DNA from: JBGOTP01 sp963717075
GTDB lineage: Bacteria; Acidobacteriota; Vicinamibacteria; Vicinamibacterales; CAVVIG01
Length of the DNA stretch: 64,000 nucleotides
Reading direction: 5' to 3'
Assembly: GCA_963717075.1 (NCBI GenBank)
Contig: CAVQVI010000034.1
Span: 1,054,001 to 1,118,000 of the forward strand
The translations under genes were made by a program, and so were the position numbers. Below, piece by piece: positions 33,934 through 42,057 of this stretch. Each line of letters begins with the position of its first letter. Positions within the stretch are counted from its first letter, which is position 1. Under the pieces are notes generated by a model. The model was not told the DNA's origin and did not search any database. It saw only the letters and a program-made list of their open reading frames with translations.

Positions 33934-35583
33934 TCAGATCTCCATGATGACGGGTAGCACGAACGGCCGTCTGCCCGATCGTTTGCGGAAGAAGCGGCGC
34001 AGCTCCACGCGCAGCTTCTCTTTGATGATCCCCTGATCGGTGCGTTCCTCGACGCTCGCCCGCTCGAGAACGTCGACGAGTGCGCGGGTGCCGTCGGCGA
34101 GGAGCGCCTCGCTGTCCTCCATGACGAACCCACGCGTCACGATATCGGGAATCCCCTCGAGGGCGCCCGTCTGCTTGTTGATAGCCACCACCGGAACCAC
34201 GAGGCCGTCCTCGGCCAGATGCCGCCGGTCGCGAAGTACCTCGTCGCCAATCTCGCCGGTCCGAGTGTCATCGATGAGGATGCGGCCGACCGGCGCTTTG
34301 CCAGTGATGCGCGCTTCGGTGGCGTCCATCTGGATGATGTCACCGTTTTCCGCGAGGAGAATCTCCGGCTTTGGATGACGTGCGGCAAAGACGCGCTTCG
34401 CGACGCGCGCGTGTTGCGAAAGTTGCCGGAACTCGCCGTGGACGGGGACGAAGTAGCGCGGACGGACGAGCGACAGCATCAGCTTGAGTTCTTCTTCGCT
34501 GCCGTGGCCCGACACATGCACGTGCTTGATGCCTTCGTGGATGACATCGCAGCCGCGGCGGGCGATGTGATTGATGACCCGCCCGATGGCCTTCTCGTTG
34601 CCTGGAATCGCGCGTGCGGAAAGGACGACCGTATCGTCCGGACTGAGCTTCACGTGACGATGACCGTTGATGGCCATGCGCGAGAGCGCCGACATCGGCT
34701 CGCCCTGCGATCCCGTCGTCAGGCAGAGGACATCCTGCGCCGGGTAGCCGGACACGTCGGAGTCGCGGATCTGAAGGCCTGGCGGGATGCGCAGGTAGCC
34801 GAGCCGCTGGGCGATCTGCGAGTTCTCGATCATGCCACGCCCGAGGAATGCGACCTTTCGATCGAACTGCGCCGCGAGATCCACGAGAATCTGCATGCGG
34901 TACATGCTCGAGGAAAACGCCGCGACAATCAGGCGCCCCGGCGCACTCGTGAAGATTTCCTCGAAGGCTTCGACGACTTCGGTTTCAGAGCCGGTGAAGC
35001 CGCGCCGATCGATGTTCGTGCTGTCGGCGAAGAGCGCGAGCACGCCTTCGGTGCCGAGCTGGGCGAACCGGTGCACGTCGAAGTGCTCGCCATCGATCGG
35101 TGTTTGATCGATCTTGAAATCCCCGGTGTGAACGACAACGCCCGCAGGCGTGTGAATCGCGAGCGCCACGCAATCGGGCATGCTGTGCGTGACGCGAATG
35201 AACTCCACCGAGAAGGGGCCGATGTCCACGCGATCCCGTGGACGCACCGCCACGAGACGGGTCGCATCGTCGATCCCGTGTTCCCGCAGCTTCGGCTCGA
35301 CCATGGCCAGGGTCAGCGGCGTGGCATAGATCGGACCGTCGATGAGCGGGGCGACCTGCGGCACCGCGCCGATGTGATCTTCGTGCCCGTGCGTGAGGAT
35401 GAGCGCGGCCGGCCGCCGCTGCTGCAGATGGGTGAGGTCCGGAATGATTCGATCGACGCCCAGGAGATCGGAGTCAGGGAACATGACTCCAGCGTCAACG
35501 ACGATTGTCGTTTCGCCCCAGGCGAGCGTCAACATGTTCATGCCGAACTCGCCAAGTCCTCCGAGTGCAACGACTTCAAGCAT
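33934..35583 (-). CDS. rnj: ribonuclease J
   Basis: A 549-residue metallo-beta-lactamase/beta-CASP nuclease of RNA processing and decay. The zinc motif LILTHGHEDHIGAVPQV lies at residues 62-79. VVHTGDFKIDQTP and ALFADSTNIDRRGFTGSE follow, then the beta-CASP part (VAAFSSSMYRMQILVDLA) and HVHVSGHGSEEELKLML, which contributes another metal ligand. A C-terminal dimer domain ends RRFFRKRSGRRPFVLPVIMEI. ATG 35583 (MLEVVALGG) is preferred over 35607. It is the first gene of the leftward run rnj-ftsK-amidase, with a two-base gap to ftsK. Confidence 0.94.
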   Translation of the reverse strand: MLEVVALGGLGEFGMNMLTLAWGETTIVVDAGVMFPDSDLLGVDRIIPDLTHLQQRRPAALILTHGHEDHIGAVPQVAPLIDGPIYATPLTLAMVEPKLREHGIDDATRLVAVRPRDRVDIGPFSVEFIRVTHSMPDCVALAIHTPAGVVVHTGDFKIDQTPIDGEHFDVHRFAQLGTEGVLALFADSTNIDRRGFTGSETEVVEAFEEIFTSAPGRLIVAAFSSSMYRMQILVDLAAQFDRKVAFLGRGMIENSQIAQRLGYLRIPPGLQIRDSDVSGYPAQDVLCLTTGSQGEPMSALSRMAINGHRHVKLSPDDTVVLSARAIPGNEKAIGRVINHIARRGCDVIHEGIKHVHVSGHGSEEELKLMLSLVRPRYFVPVHGEFRQLSQHARVAKRVFAARHPKPEILLAENGDIIQMDATEARITGKAPVGRILIDDTRTGEIGDEVLRDRRHLAEDGLVVPVVAINKQTGALEGIPDIVTRGFVMEDSEALLADGTRALVDVLERASVEERTDQGIIKEKLRVELRRFFRKRSGRRPFVLPVIMEI

Positions 35584-35785
35584 TCGAGTTGAAAAAGACG
35601 TACGCACCTCGACCGACAGGGTTCCTGGCGGAACGTCGCCGGCGAAGGGAGCTGCTCGGTGGCGGCTCCGTCAGGCTGCTGGGCGCGCCTGAAAAATACG
35701 GGGCGGGATGATTTCACCGGACTCAATAAGATCCGGCGCACGTACAACTTAGCGGTGAACTATACCACAAAGGAGCCACACGGGC

Positions 35786-36787
35786 TCAGACCGGCTCAGA
35801 CCCGGCTGACCCCGCCGCAAAAACATCGGACAAGCGGACGAAGTCTGCAATGTCCAGTGTTTCGGGCCTGCGGCGTCCGTCGATCCCAGTCCGCTTCAGG
35901 ACCTCGCCCGGCTGCACCAGCCTGCTCGGGGGATAGGCCATGAGCGCGTTCAGGAGCGTCTTCCGCCGCCGCGTGAACACGGCCTGGGTCAGGGCGCGGA
36001 AGATCCGCTCGTCTGAGGCAGGCGGCTGCGCGGGATGAAATCTCAGTCGCACGACGGAAGAGTGAACCCTGGGGACCGGGCGGAAGGCACCCGGTGGCAA
36101 CGAGAGCACGCGGTCAACGTGCGCCCAGTGGCCAATCATGACAGCAAGCACGCCGTAGTCCTTGCGCCCCGGGGCCGCGAGCAGACGGTCCGCGACTTCC
36201 CGCTGAAGCATCACGACGGCATCGGTGAGCGGCAGGCCCGCAACATACAGGTCCACGAGCTTGAAGAGGATTGGAGAGGCAACGTTATACGGCAGATTCC
36301 CAACAACACGTACGCCCCGTACGCGATGTTCGGCAGACAGGGCGAGCGAGGAAGGCTCGGCGGGCGGGACATGTGGCGACAGGGCCCTCTGGATCGTGAC
36401 GACCGACGTGTCGAGAAAGTCGCCCTCGACGATGCTCAGCCGCGGCACTGCGGCCTGCCGCAGGTCGGCAGCCAGCATGCGATCGATCTCGAAGGCCATA
36501 ACGTGCGCCGCTGCGGCGGCCAACGGGCGGGTGAGCGCCCCGCGTCCAGCCCCAATCTCGAGAAACACTTCTGATGGCCCCGGCGCAATGGCATGGAGAA
36601 GTTTCTCGACCCATGGCGGTTCGAGGAAATGCTGTCCAAAGCGCTTCTGTGCCTGGCGGCCTGCACGCCCGACCTGAAGGTCGGGCCTACGAATCGTTCG
36701 CCGTGCCCGCCCGACCGGCAGGTCCAACCTGGGACTCGTTCGGGGTGCACGTCCGGCCTGAGGACTGGGACTACGCGTCTTGGCCAT
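35786..36787 (-). CDS. rsmA: 16S rRNA dimethyladenosine transferase
   Basis: KsgA-type SAM methyltransferase that dimethylates the two adjacent adenosines near the 3' end of 16S rRNA, about 333 residues. Core motifs: KRFGQHFLEPPWVEKLLHAI (about 47-66), LEIGAGRGALTRPLAA, IEGDFLD region and VVGNLPYNVASPILFKL (NLPY catalytic motif). Before the core lies a 45-residue basic extension absent from typical KsgA. It includes RRPDLQVGR, the translation of a palindromic repeat (36665-36691). The extension may be dispensable. ATG 36787 overlaps the end of the metalloprotease gene by 17 bases; 36820 is the in-frame alternative. Confidence 0.93.
   Translation of the reverse strand: MAKTRSPSPQAGRAPRTSPRLDLPVGRARRTIRRPDLQVGRAGRQAQKRFGQHFLEPPWVEKLLHAIAPGPSEVFLEIGAGRGALTRPLAAAAAHVMAFEIDRMLAADLRQAAVPRLSIVEGDFLDTSVVTIQRALSPHVPPAEPSSLALSAEHRVRGVRVVGNLPYNVASPILFKLVDLYVAGLPLTDAVVMLQREVADRLLAAPGRKDYGVLAVMIGHWAHVDRVLSLPPGAFRPVPRVHSSVVRLRFHPAQPPASDERIFRALTQAVFTRRRKTLLNALMAYPPSRLVQPGEVLKRTGIDGRRRPETLDIADFVRLSDVFAAGSAGSEPV
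36665..36691 (+). repeat. palindromic repeat copy inside rsmA
   Basis: One full GCCCGACCTGA-AGGTCGGGC-CTACG unit. A related half-copy (GCCCGCCCGACCGGCAGGTCC) lies at 36709-36729, giving RRPDLQVGR and LDLPVGRAR in the RsmA N-terminal extension. Confidence 0.88.
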
Positions 36788-37166
36788 TACCACGCCAGTA
36801 CCGCTCCTCGATCTCTTCAATCTCTTCTTCGCTCAGCCCGAAGTAATGACCGACTTCATGAATCAGCGTCTCGCCGATGGACACGACGAGGTCGTTTTCG
36901 TCCTCGGCCTCACGCTCGTGCGGGCCCTGAAAGAGCAGGATGCGGTCGGGGAGCGTGTTGCCGTGGCCCCATCCGCGTTCGGTCAACGGCGTGCCCTGAT
37001 ACAGACCGAACAGCGTGTCGGGCGGCTCGATGGCCATTTCGGACAGGAGATCGGTCGACGGTTCATCTTCGACGACGATCACAAGATTCGACATCGCATT
37101 GCGAAACCGCCTCGGGATGCTGGCCAGAGCTTCGTTGACGAGCTCCTCGAAGGCGGCTCTCTTCAT
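36771..37166 (-). CDS. small zincin-like metallopeptidase family protein
   Basis: A 131-residue protein beginning MKRAAFEELVNEALASIPRR. It carries GETLIHEVGHYFGLSEEEIE (residues about 100-119), the HExxHxxGL zincin motif of the short metallopeptidase family often annotated DUF1025. DTLFGLYQGTPLTERGWGHG and PDRILLFQGP are conserved strands of that family. Its substrate is unknown. The start at 37166 overlaps the nth stop in an ATGA junction, and the end overlaps rsmA, so nth, this gene and rsmA form a tightly coupled operon. Confidence 0.8.
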   Translation of the reverse strand: MKRAAFEELVNEALASIPRRFRNAMSNLVIVVEDEPSTDLLSEMAIEPPDTLFGLYQGTPLTERGWGHGNTLPDRILLFQGPHEREAEDENDLVVSIGETLIHEVGHYFGLSEEEIEEIEERYWRGNGQDA

Positions 37167-37864
37167 GAACGACGGCGGCGTGATGATCCGTGCCCCCGCG
37201 CAGCCGGCGCCTTTCTCGAACGCCGTGGTATGGACGCCTCGCGGCGGAAGTAGTCGCACGACTGTTGAACCGCACAGTCCTCACAGAGCGGTTTGGGTTT
37301 GCAGATCCGTCGGCCGTGCAGGATGAGCGTGTCGGACGCTCGCGTCCATCGCTCGCGGGGCAGCGCCCTGCAGAGTTGCTGCTCGACGACCTCAGGGTCG
37401 TCGGCATGGGCGATGCCGACGCGGTTTGACACACGGAGTACGTGTCGGTCGACGGGCAATCCGGGAACGCCCAACGCGTGGCCGAGGACCACATTTGCTG
37501 TCTTGCGTCCGACGCCTGGCAGTGCGGTCAGCGCCTCCATGCTGGCGGGTACCTGGCCGTCATGCTGGGCGACCAGCGCGCGTGCCATGCCAACCAATGC
37601 CTTGGACTTCGCGCGAAAGAAACCCGTGGAGTGAATCTGAGTTTCGAGTTCCTCGGCCGCCGCGGACGCAAGCGCGTGTGCATCAGGATAGCGCGCGAAG
37701 AGCGCGGGTGTGACCATGTTGACCCGCTGGTCGGTCGACTGTGCCGACAGGATCGTCGCGACCAGCAACTCATACGCGCTTCGATAGCGAAGCTCGGTGT
37801 CAGCGCCGGGATGCTGCGCTTCGAGCGCGTCGAGGATGTGGCGGGTTTCGGTTGGCGTCTTCAA
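37163..37864 (-). CDS. nth: endonuclease III (DNA glycosylase/AP lyase)
   Basis: Base-excision repair glycosylase for oxidised pyrimidines, about 233 residues. The helix-hairpin-helix ALPGVGRKTANVVLGHAL carries the catalytic Lys, and LPVDRHVLRVSNRVG the catalytic Asp. Four cysteines near residues 185-202 form a 4Fe-4S loop (CKPKPLCEDCAVQQSC). The first spacing is five residues rather than the usual six, which deserves a check. A basic C-terminal tail of about 25 residues follows. The start is uncertain: TTG 37864 gives KTPTETRHILDALEAQHPGA, while the open frame continues upstream into a low-complexity intergenic repeat. Confidence 0.9.
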   Translation of the reverse strand: MKTPTETRHILDALEAQHPGADTELRYRSAYELLVATILSAQSTDQRVNMVTPALFARYPDAHALASAAAEELETQIHSTGFFRAKSKALVGMARALVAQHDGQVPASMEALTALPGVGRKTANVVLGHALGVPGLPVDRHVLRVSNRVGIAHADDPEVVEQQLCRALPRERWTRASDTLILHGRRICKPKPLCEDCAVQQSCDYFRREASIPRRSRKAPAARGHGSSRRRRS

Positions 37865-38050
37865 CCCAAGTCCTTGGTCCTTCGGTCTTGGTCCTTTGCC
37901 GTCCTGGGGCCTCGACCGTCTTGGTTCCTGCCCGCTCTCGGGTCTCAGTCCTCCGAATCTCCTCACGTCATCGGCCTCGGCGCGCTGCTAGGCGTGAAGG
38001 ACCAAGAGCGAAGGCCGGACCGAGCACAAAGGCCCAAGGGCTGAGGATTC
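37865..38050. repeat. degenerate ggaccaag-type intergenic repeat
   Basis: The stretch upstream of nth is made of imperfect short copies of ccttggtcc/ggaccaag and ggcctcggcc-like words on both strands. No gene is supported; it also contaminates the possible N-terminal extension of Nth. Confidence 0.5.
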
Positions 38051-38383
38051 TCAATGAACTGGATCGGTGCCCTTGTTCCACGCGACGTTGTTGTAGGAAT
38101 CGGAGTAGACGCGCCAGTGCTCCTGCAGCGCCGTGATCAGATTTGGCACGAACTGCACGGGCACAACGACCTTGACTCGCACAGGCGCCCGGACGACGTG
38201 CTCGGACTCCGCCGATTTGATTTCCTTCTCGGAGAGTGGCATCACTTCACAGAAGGTGAGCGTGAAGTCGAACGGTGTGTGGGCAATCGAACAGAAGTTC
38301 GCGTAGGTGCGCGGCGTCGGCTGGTCGGCTGTATCGTCGGCCGGGACGATCGTGAAGTTGATCTGCTTGGGCTGGTCGCTCAT
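38051..38383 (-). CDS. DUF3467 family protein
   Basis: A 110-residue protein, MSDQPKQINFTIVPADDTAD at the start. YANFCSIAHTPFDFTLTFCE (about 27-46) and VRVKVVVPVQFVPNLITALQ (about 68-87) are the two conserved blocks of DUF3467. The family is widespread in bacteria, cytosolic and of unknown function. It stands alone between repeat-rich spacers; a 130-bp repeat and lexA lie upstream. Confidence 0.85.
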   Translation of the reverse strand: MSDQPKQINFTIVPADDTADQPTPRTYANFCSIAHTPFDFTLTFCEVMPLSEKEIKSAESEHVVRAPVRVKVVVPVQFVPNLITALQEHWRVYSDSYNNVAWNKGTDPVH

Positions 38384-38531
38384 AGCCCAATACTAATACC
38401 GAATCCCTCGCACTCAGCTCTCAGCCTTCCGCGATCAACTGACCGTTTTCAGCTCTCGGCTGTCCAGTCGTTGGGAAGGGCATGTTGAAGCCGAGGACTG
38501 ACAGCCCACAGCCAATAGCCGAGAGCGCTGA
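38384..38531. repeat. degenerate ctctcagc/ccgaggactgacagc-type intergenic repeat
   Basis: Short imperfect copies of cagctctcggctgtc on one strand and gccgaggactgacagc on the other. A related piece lies at about 62545-62580 between clpB and dnaJ. No gene is seen. Confidence 0.45.
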
Positions 38532-38665
38532 CTAGAGTCTTGACCTCTGAAACTTGCACCGCATGAGTCAAGTGTTCCGGTCAAGACGACCCCGCGCAGC
38601 GGGGCTGTCATAAATGTTCGTCTAGCGGGGCGGAGCCTCGACGGTCTCAGGCGGAGCCTCGCTAG
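38532..38665 (-). repeat. single 130-bp CTAG-bounded repeat unit, inverted
   Basis: One unit in the orientation opposite to the arrays at 17261 and 29385, bounded by CTAG at 38532-38535 and 38662-38665. The second CTAG forms the TAG stop codon of lexA (minus strand, 38662-38664). Confidence 0.93.
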
Positions 38666-39270
38666 TACTTCCGCATGACCCCCACGACGACGCCTTGAAT
38701 CTGGACCTGATCGGCGTCGGCGAAAATTGGCTGCATGGAGGTGTTTGCCGGTTGCAGCCGGATTCGTCCGCCAGCTTCGCGATAGAACTTCTTCAGGGTG
38801 ACGTTGGTGCCCCCGAGCAGCGCAATGACCATCTCACCGGTGTCGGCCGTCTTGCGGTCCTCGACGATGACGAAGTCGCCATCGCGAATCTGCTCGTCGA
38901 TCATCGAGTCTCCGCGCACGCGAAGCACGTACGTGTCGCGCTTGCCGGTGAAGTCTTCGGGTACGGCGATGGTTTCGTTCGACGCGACCGCCTCGATGGG
39001 CAGACCGGCAGCGACGAAGCCGAGCAGCGGCAATTCGACCGCCCGGCCACCAGTCCGGGTGGGAAGCATTTCCACCGACCGGCTCCGGTTCCATGCGCGC
39101 TTGATGAAGCCCTTCTCTTGAAGGTTCGTCAGATGTTTGTGAACCGTGGCCAGCGAAGCCAGACCGAAACGCCGCCCGATCTCCTCCAGACTCGGCGCGT
39201 AACCGTGCTGCCGAATGAATTCATTGAGGAAATCGAGAATTTCCCGCTGGCGCTTGGTGAGAGGAAGCAT
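38662..39270 (-). CDS. lexA: LexA repressor
   Basis: SOS-response repressor and self-cleaving protease, 202 residues. The N-terminal winged helix is LTKRQREILDFLNEFIRQHG..EEIGRRFGLASLATVHKHLT. The cleavage site is Ala88-Gly89 in GFVAAGLPIEA, the catalytic serine Ser122 in VRGDSMIDEQI, and the catalytic lysine Lys160 in VTLKKFY. A clear promoter lies upstream (39303-39331). The leader between promoter and start contains CGAA-N3-CGAA on the coding strand, a possible autoregulatory box. The stop codon belongs to an adjoining 130-bp repeat. Confidence 0.95.
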   Translation of the reverse strand: MLPLTKRQREILDFLNEFIRQHGYAPSLEEIGRRFGLASLATVHKHLTNLQEKGFIKRAWNRSRSVEMLPTRTGGRAVELPLLGFVAAGLPIEAVASNETIAVPEDFTGKRDTYVLRVRGDSMIDEQIRDGDFVIVEDRKTADTGEMVIALLGGTNVTLKKFYREAGGRIRLQPANTSMQPIFADADQVQIQGVVVGVMRKY

Positions 39271-39302
39271 TGGTGTTGCCCTCCAATTCGAGGTTCGGGG
39301 GC

Positions 39303-39331
39303 ACTATACGCAAAAGAAAGGCGAAGGTCAA
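39303..39331 (-). promoter_or_regulatory. lexA promoter
   Basis: On the minus strand TTGACC (39331-39326) and TATAGT (39308-39303) are separated by 17 bases. Transcription would start near 39296, about 25 bases before the lexA ATG. A direct repeat CGAACCTCGAA at about 39281-39291 in the leader is a candidate operator; no LexA box consensus for this phylum was assumed. Confidence 0.65.
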
Positions 39332-39350
39332 CAAGGCTACCATCCATTTT

Positions 39351-40298
39351 GTGCGCCTGCCATTTCGCATTCCACGAGCGGGAAACTCGACGGTTGACGT
39401 TGTCGGCTTGGGCCTGAACAGCATCGATCTGGTCGCGGTTCTCGCGGAGTATCCAGCGAGTAACAGCAAACAGCGACTCCAGCGGTTCGCCCGCCTGCCG
39501 GGTGGCCAGATCGCAACGGCCGTCACCGTATGCGCCCGGCTCGGATGGACGGCGCGCTATCTGGGGAGCTTCGGCGACGATGACCTCGGGGGGCTGTCTC
39601 GCCACAGCCTTCTCAGTGAAGGCGTGGACCTCAGTGCCGCCCGCACGGTGCCAGGCGCGACGAACCAGTTCGCGATTGTCCTTGTCGACGCGCGCTCCGG
39701 TGCGCGCACCGTGCTGTGGGACCGTCATCCCGCACTGACGATGGACGCGGCCATGGTGTCCCGCGCTGCCGTGACCTCGGGCCGGATGCTGATCGTCGAC
39801 TGTCACGAAACCGCCGCCGCCGCGCAGGCCGCGCGCTACGCCCGGGACGCTGGCATTCCCACGGTTGTGGACGTGGAGAAGGTTCGACCGGGCATTGCAG
39901 ATCTTCTGCAGCACATCGACGCCATCATCGCCGCCGAGACGTTCCCTTGCGAGTTGACCGGCCACGCCGAGCAGGGACGCGCCCTGGAAGCGATTGCGCG
40001 CGAGTTCGATGCCCCGCTGGTGTGCGTGACGCTCGGCGCGGAAGGAAGCCTCGCCCGCTGCGCCGGGCGTGAAATCCGGACGCCCGGCTTCATCGTGGAC
40101 TGCGTGGATTCTACGGGCGCGGGCGACGCGTTCAGAGGAGGCTTTGCCGCTGGATGCCTGCAGATGCCCGATGGCGATGTCGAAGACGTGCTGGCCTACG
40201 CGAACGCCGTGGCCGCGCTCAACTGTCGTGCGCTCGGCGCCCGTGGCGGCATTCCGACCGCCGCCGAGGTCGAGCAGCTGTTGTACGCTAGATTCTAG
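39351..40298 (+). CDS. PfkB-family carbohydrate kinase
   Basis: About 315 residues of the ribokinase/PfkB fold. The N-terminal part has VVGLGLNSIDLVAVLAEYPA and LPGGQIATAVTVCARLGWTA; the C-terminal signature DSTGAGDAFRGGFAAG carries the catalytic Asp and anion hole. It phosphorylates a sugar or nucleoside with ATP; the substrate is not evident. The start is uncertain: GTG 39351 gives a normal family start, while the open frame reaches back to the lexA start codon. Divergent from lexA and four bases before the methyltransferase start, suggesting an operon. Confidence 0.8.
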   Translation: MRLPFRIPRAGNSTVDVVGLGLNSIDLVAVLAEYPASNSKQRLQRFARLPGGQIATAVTVCARLGWTARYLGSFGDDDLGGLSRHSLLSEGVDLSAARTVPGATNQFAIVLVDARSGARTVLWDRHPALTMDAAMVSRAAVTSGRMLIVDCHETAAAAQAARYARDAGIPTVVDVEKVRPGIADLLQHIDAIIAAETFPCELTGHAEQGRALEAIAREFDAPLVCVTLGAEGSLARCAGREIRTPGFIVDCVDSTGAGDAFRGGFAAGCLQMPDGDVEDVLAYANAVAALNCRALGARGGIPTAAEVEQLLYARF

Positions 40299-40301
40299 GC
40301 G

Positions 40302-41621
40302 GTGTCCGACCAACCTCTCGAAGATCTGCTCGCACGGCTCGAGCGCGAGCGCCAGGCTGCGGATCGTCTGTACAACGATGCGCTCACCGCTCTCGACCGC
40401 GCCATTCAGTCGCCTCCCGCGCTGCCCGAGGCCCCCGGCCCGTTCGATGCGACACCGCTCTCTGCGGACTTCGGCGCGTCCCGCGGCGGAGCGTCGACGA
40501 CCGTGGGGGCGCGCTCGATCCGTTCGTTGATCTGGCGCATCATCGGCCCGCCGCCGGAAACGCGCGGTGAGTTTCGCGCGGCGCTCGTGGATCGCGTGAA
40601 CCGCAATACCGCCGCGCATCGCGAGTTGCGTGAGACGCTGGCGGCGCTCGTCGACACCGTGCGGAGAGAGTTCCTCGCGCTGGTCCGTTTTGAGGCGCGC
40701 CTCCTCGAGTATCTGCGGACGATCACGCTGTACGTGGATACCAAGGATCGCGGACGAGGGGGCGCCGACCTGGAGGATCGTCTCGCGCGTGCCGAGCAGC
40801 GTCTGTTGATGCTGAAGCGTGAGGTGGACGCCCGGCCTTCGGCCTCATCAGGTCGGCCGCCCGCGTCGGACCAGGTGTTCTCCGGCCGTGTCGATTCGAC
40901 GACGTACCTCGGCTTCGAGGATCGTTTCCGCGGCGCCCGCGACGAGATCCGGCGGCGTGTTGAGGACTACGTACCGCTGCTCGCCGCATCCTCCGACATT
41001 GTCGATATTGGATGCGGCCGGGGTGAACTGCTCGGCCTGCTTCGCGGCAAGGGGATTCGGGCGCGCGGCGTCGACGCGAACCACGCCATGGTGGAAGCCT
41101 GCCTCGCGCGCGGCCTCGATGTCGAGCGATCGGATGCGCTGAGCTATCTGGAGAAGCAGGTCGATGGCGGCATTGGCGGGCTGGTGGCGATTCAGGTGGT
41201 CGAGCACTTCGAGCCTGCCTATCTCGCGCGATTCCTGGAGACGGCCTATCACAAGATGCGACCCGGCGCACCACTCGTGCTCGAAACGATCAACCCGGCG
41301 TGCTGGATGGCCTTTTTCGAGACCTACCTTCGCGATCTCACGCACCAGCGTCCGCTGCATCCGGACACGCTGAAGTATCTGGTCGAGGCGAGCGGGTTCA
41401 CCAGCGTGGACGTTCAGTACCGATCGCCGGTGACTGACGGAGATCGCCTGGACCGCGTGAGTCTTCCCATGATCGCGACGCCCGACCTGAAGGTCGGGCC
41501 TACGACCGTAGATGATGTCGAGGGCGGGCCTCCGACCGTAGATGTTGAGGGCGGGCCTCCGACCGTAGATGTTGAGGGCGGGCCTCCGACCGTAGATGTC
41601 GAGGGCGGGCCTCGACCGTAG
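40302..41621 (+). CDS. SAM-dependent methyltransferase with coiled-coil N-terminus and repeat-derived tail (prematurely stopped)
   Basis: As it stands, 439 residues. The N-terminal 180 are charged helices (ERERQAADRLYNDALTALDR, LVDTVRREFLALVRFEARLL, DLEDRLARAEQRLLMLKREV). A class I methyltransferase follows (IVDIGCGRGELLGLLRGKGI, GVDANHAMVEACLARGL, VAIQVVEHFEPAYL), resembling methyltransferases of O-antigen/exopolysaccharide clusters. From residue about 392 it runs into a palindromic repeat (PDLKVGPTT) and a 9-residue repeat VDVEGGPPT. One base is missing in the fifth unit (41611-41614), giving a stop at 41621. Restoring it opens the frame to 42019, about 572 residues. GTG start four bases after the kinase. 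Confidence 0.75.
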   Translation: MSDQPLEDLLARLERERQAADRLYNDALTALDRAIQSPPALPEAPGPFDATPLSADFGASRGGASTTVGARSIRSLIWRIIGPPPETRGEFRAALVDRVNRNTAAHRELRETLAALVDTVRREFLALVRFEARLLEYLRTITLYVDTKDRGRGGADLEDRLARAEQRLLMLKREVDARPSASSGRPPASDQVFSGRVDSTTYLGFEDRFRGARDEIRRRVEDYVPLLAASSDIVDIGCGRGELLGLLRGKGIRARGVDANHAMVEACLARGLDVERSDALSYLEKQVDGGIGGLVAIQVVEHFEPAYLARFLETAYHKMRPGAPLVLETINPACWMAFFETYLRDLTHQRPLHPDTLKYLVEASGFTSVDVQYRSPVTDGDRLDRVSLPMIATPDLKVGPTTVDDVEGGPPTVDVEGGPPTVDVEGGPPTVDVEGGPRP

Positions 41622-41862
41622 ATGTCGAGGGCGGGCCTACGACCGTAGATGTCAAGGGCGGGCCTACGACGGTAGATGCCAAGGTCGCGCCTACGATGTT
41701 CAACCTCGACGTCGGGCCTACGACCGGAGAGGTCAACGTCGGGCCCCCGGCGGTCGACGCACAGGTCGGGCCTACGACCGTGGATGTCAAGGTCGGGCCT
41801 CCGGCGGTCGACACACAGGTCAGGCCTCCGGCGGTCGATGCAGAGGTCGGGCCCGCGGTTCC
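41477..41862 (+). repeat. protein-coding tandem 27-bp repeat seeded by the palindromic element
   Basis: It starts with one complete palindromic unit (41477-41505), followed by about 13 degenerate 27-bp units of the type gaccgtagatgt-gag-ggcgggcct. In the methyltransferase frame they read PDLKVGPTT, VDDVEGGPPT, VDVEGGPPT (several), VDVKGGPTT, VDAKVAPTM, FNLDVGPTT, GEVNVGPPA, VDAQVGPTT, VDVKVGPPA, VDTQVRPPA and VDAEVGPAV. The units at the 5' end are almost identical and those at the 3' end divergent. Confidence 0.9.
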
Positions 41863-42019
41863 CGCGCCAGCGCCCACGCCAGGACCTGCGCCACCCGAGT
41901 CGCGTAGCGCCCAGGAGATCACGCTGGCGGCGCTTGCGGCAGCACTCAACGCGCACGCCGACAAACTCAATGCGCGGCTGTTCTCGTCGATGGACTACGT
42001 CGTCATCGCGAGGCGCTGA
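41622..42019 (+). pseudogene. separated C-terminal part of the methyltransferase gene
   Basis: Continuation of the preceding gene in the shifted frame: the later 9-residue repeats, a Pro/Ala linker (PAVPAPAPTPGPAPPESRS) and a helical end LAALAAALNAHADKLNARLF SSMDYVVIARR, a typical end for this methyltransferase type. An internal ATG at 41696 could in principle start a separate protein, but it has no ribosome binding site. Confidence 0.6.
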
Positions 42020-42057
42020 CGTCCAACGACAAAGTCGGACGGGCTGCCCGCCGGCTG

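Noticed and set aside
39270..39350. Extending the PfkB kinase to an earlier start overlapping the lexA start codon
   Set aside because: That region contains the lexA promoter and encodes residues (VLPSNSRFGGTIRKRKAKVN) unlike the family N-terminus.
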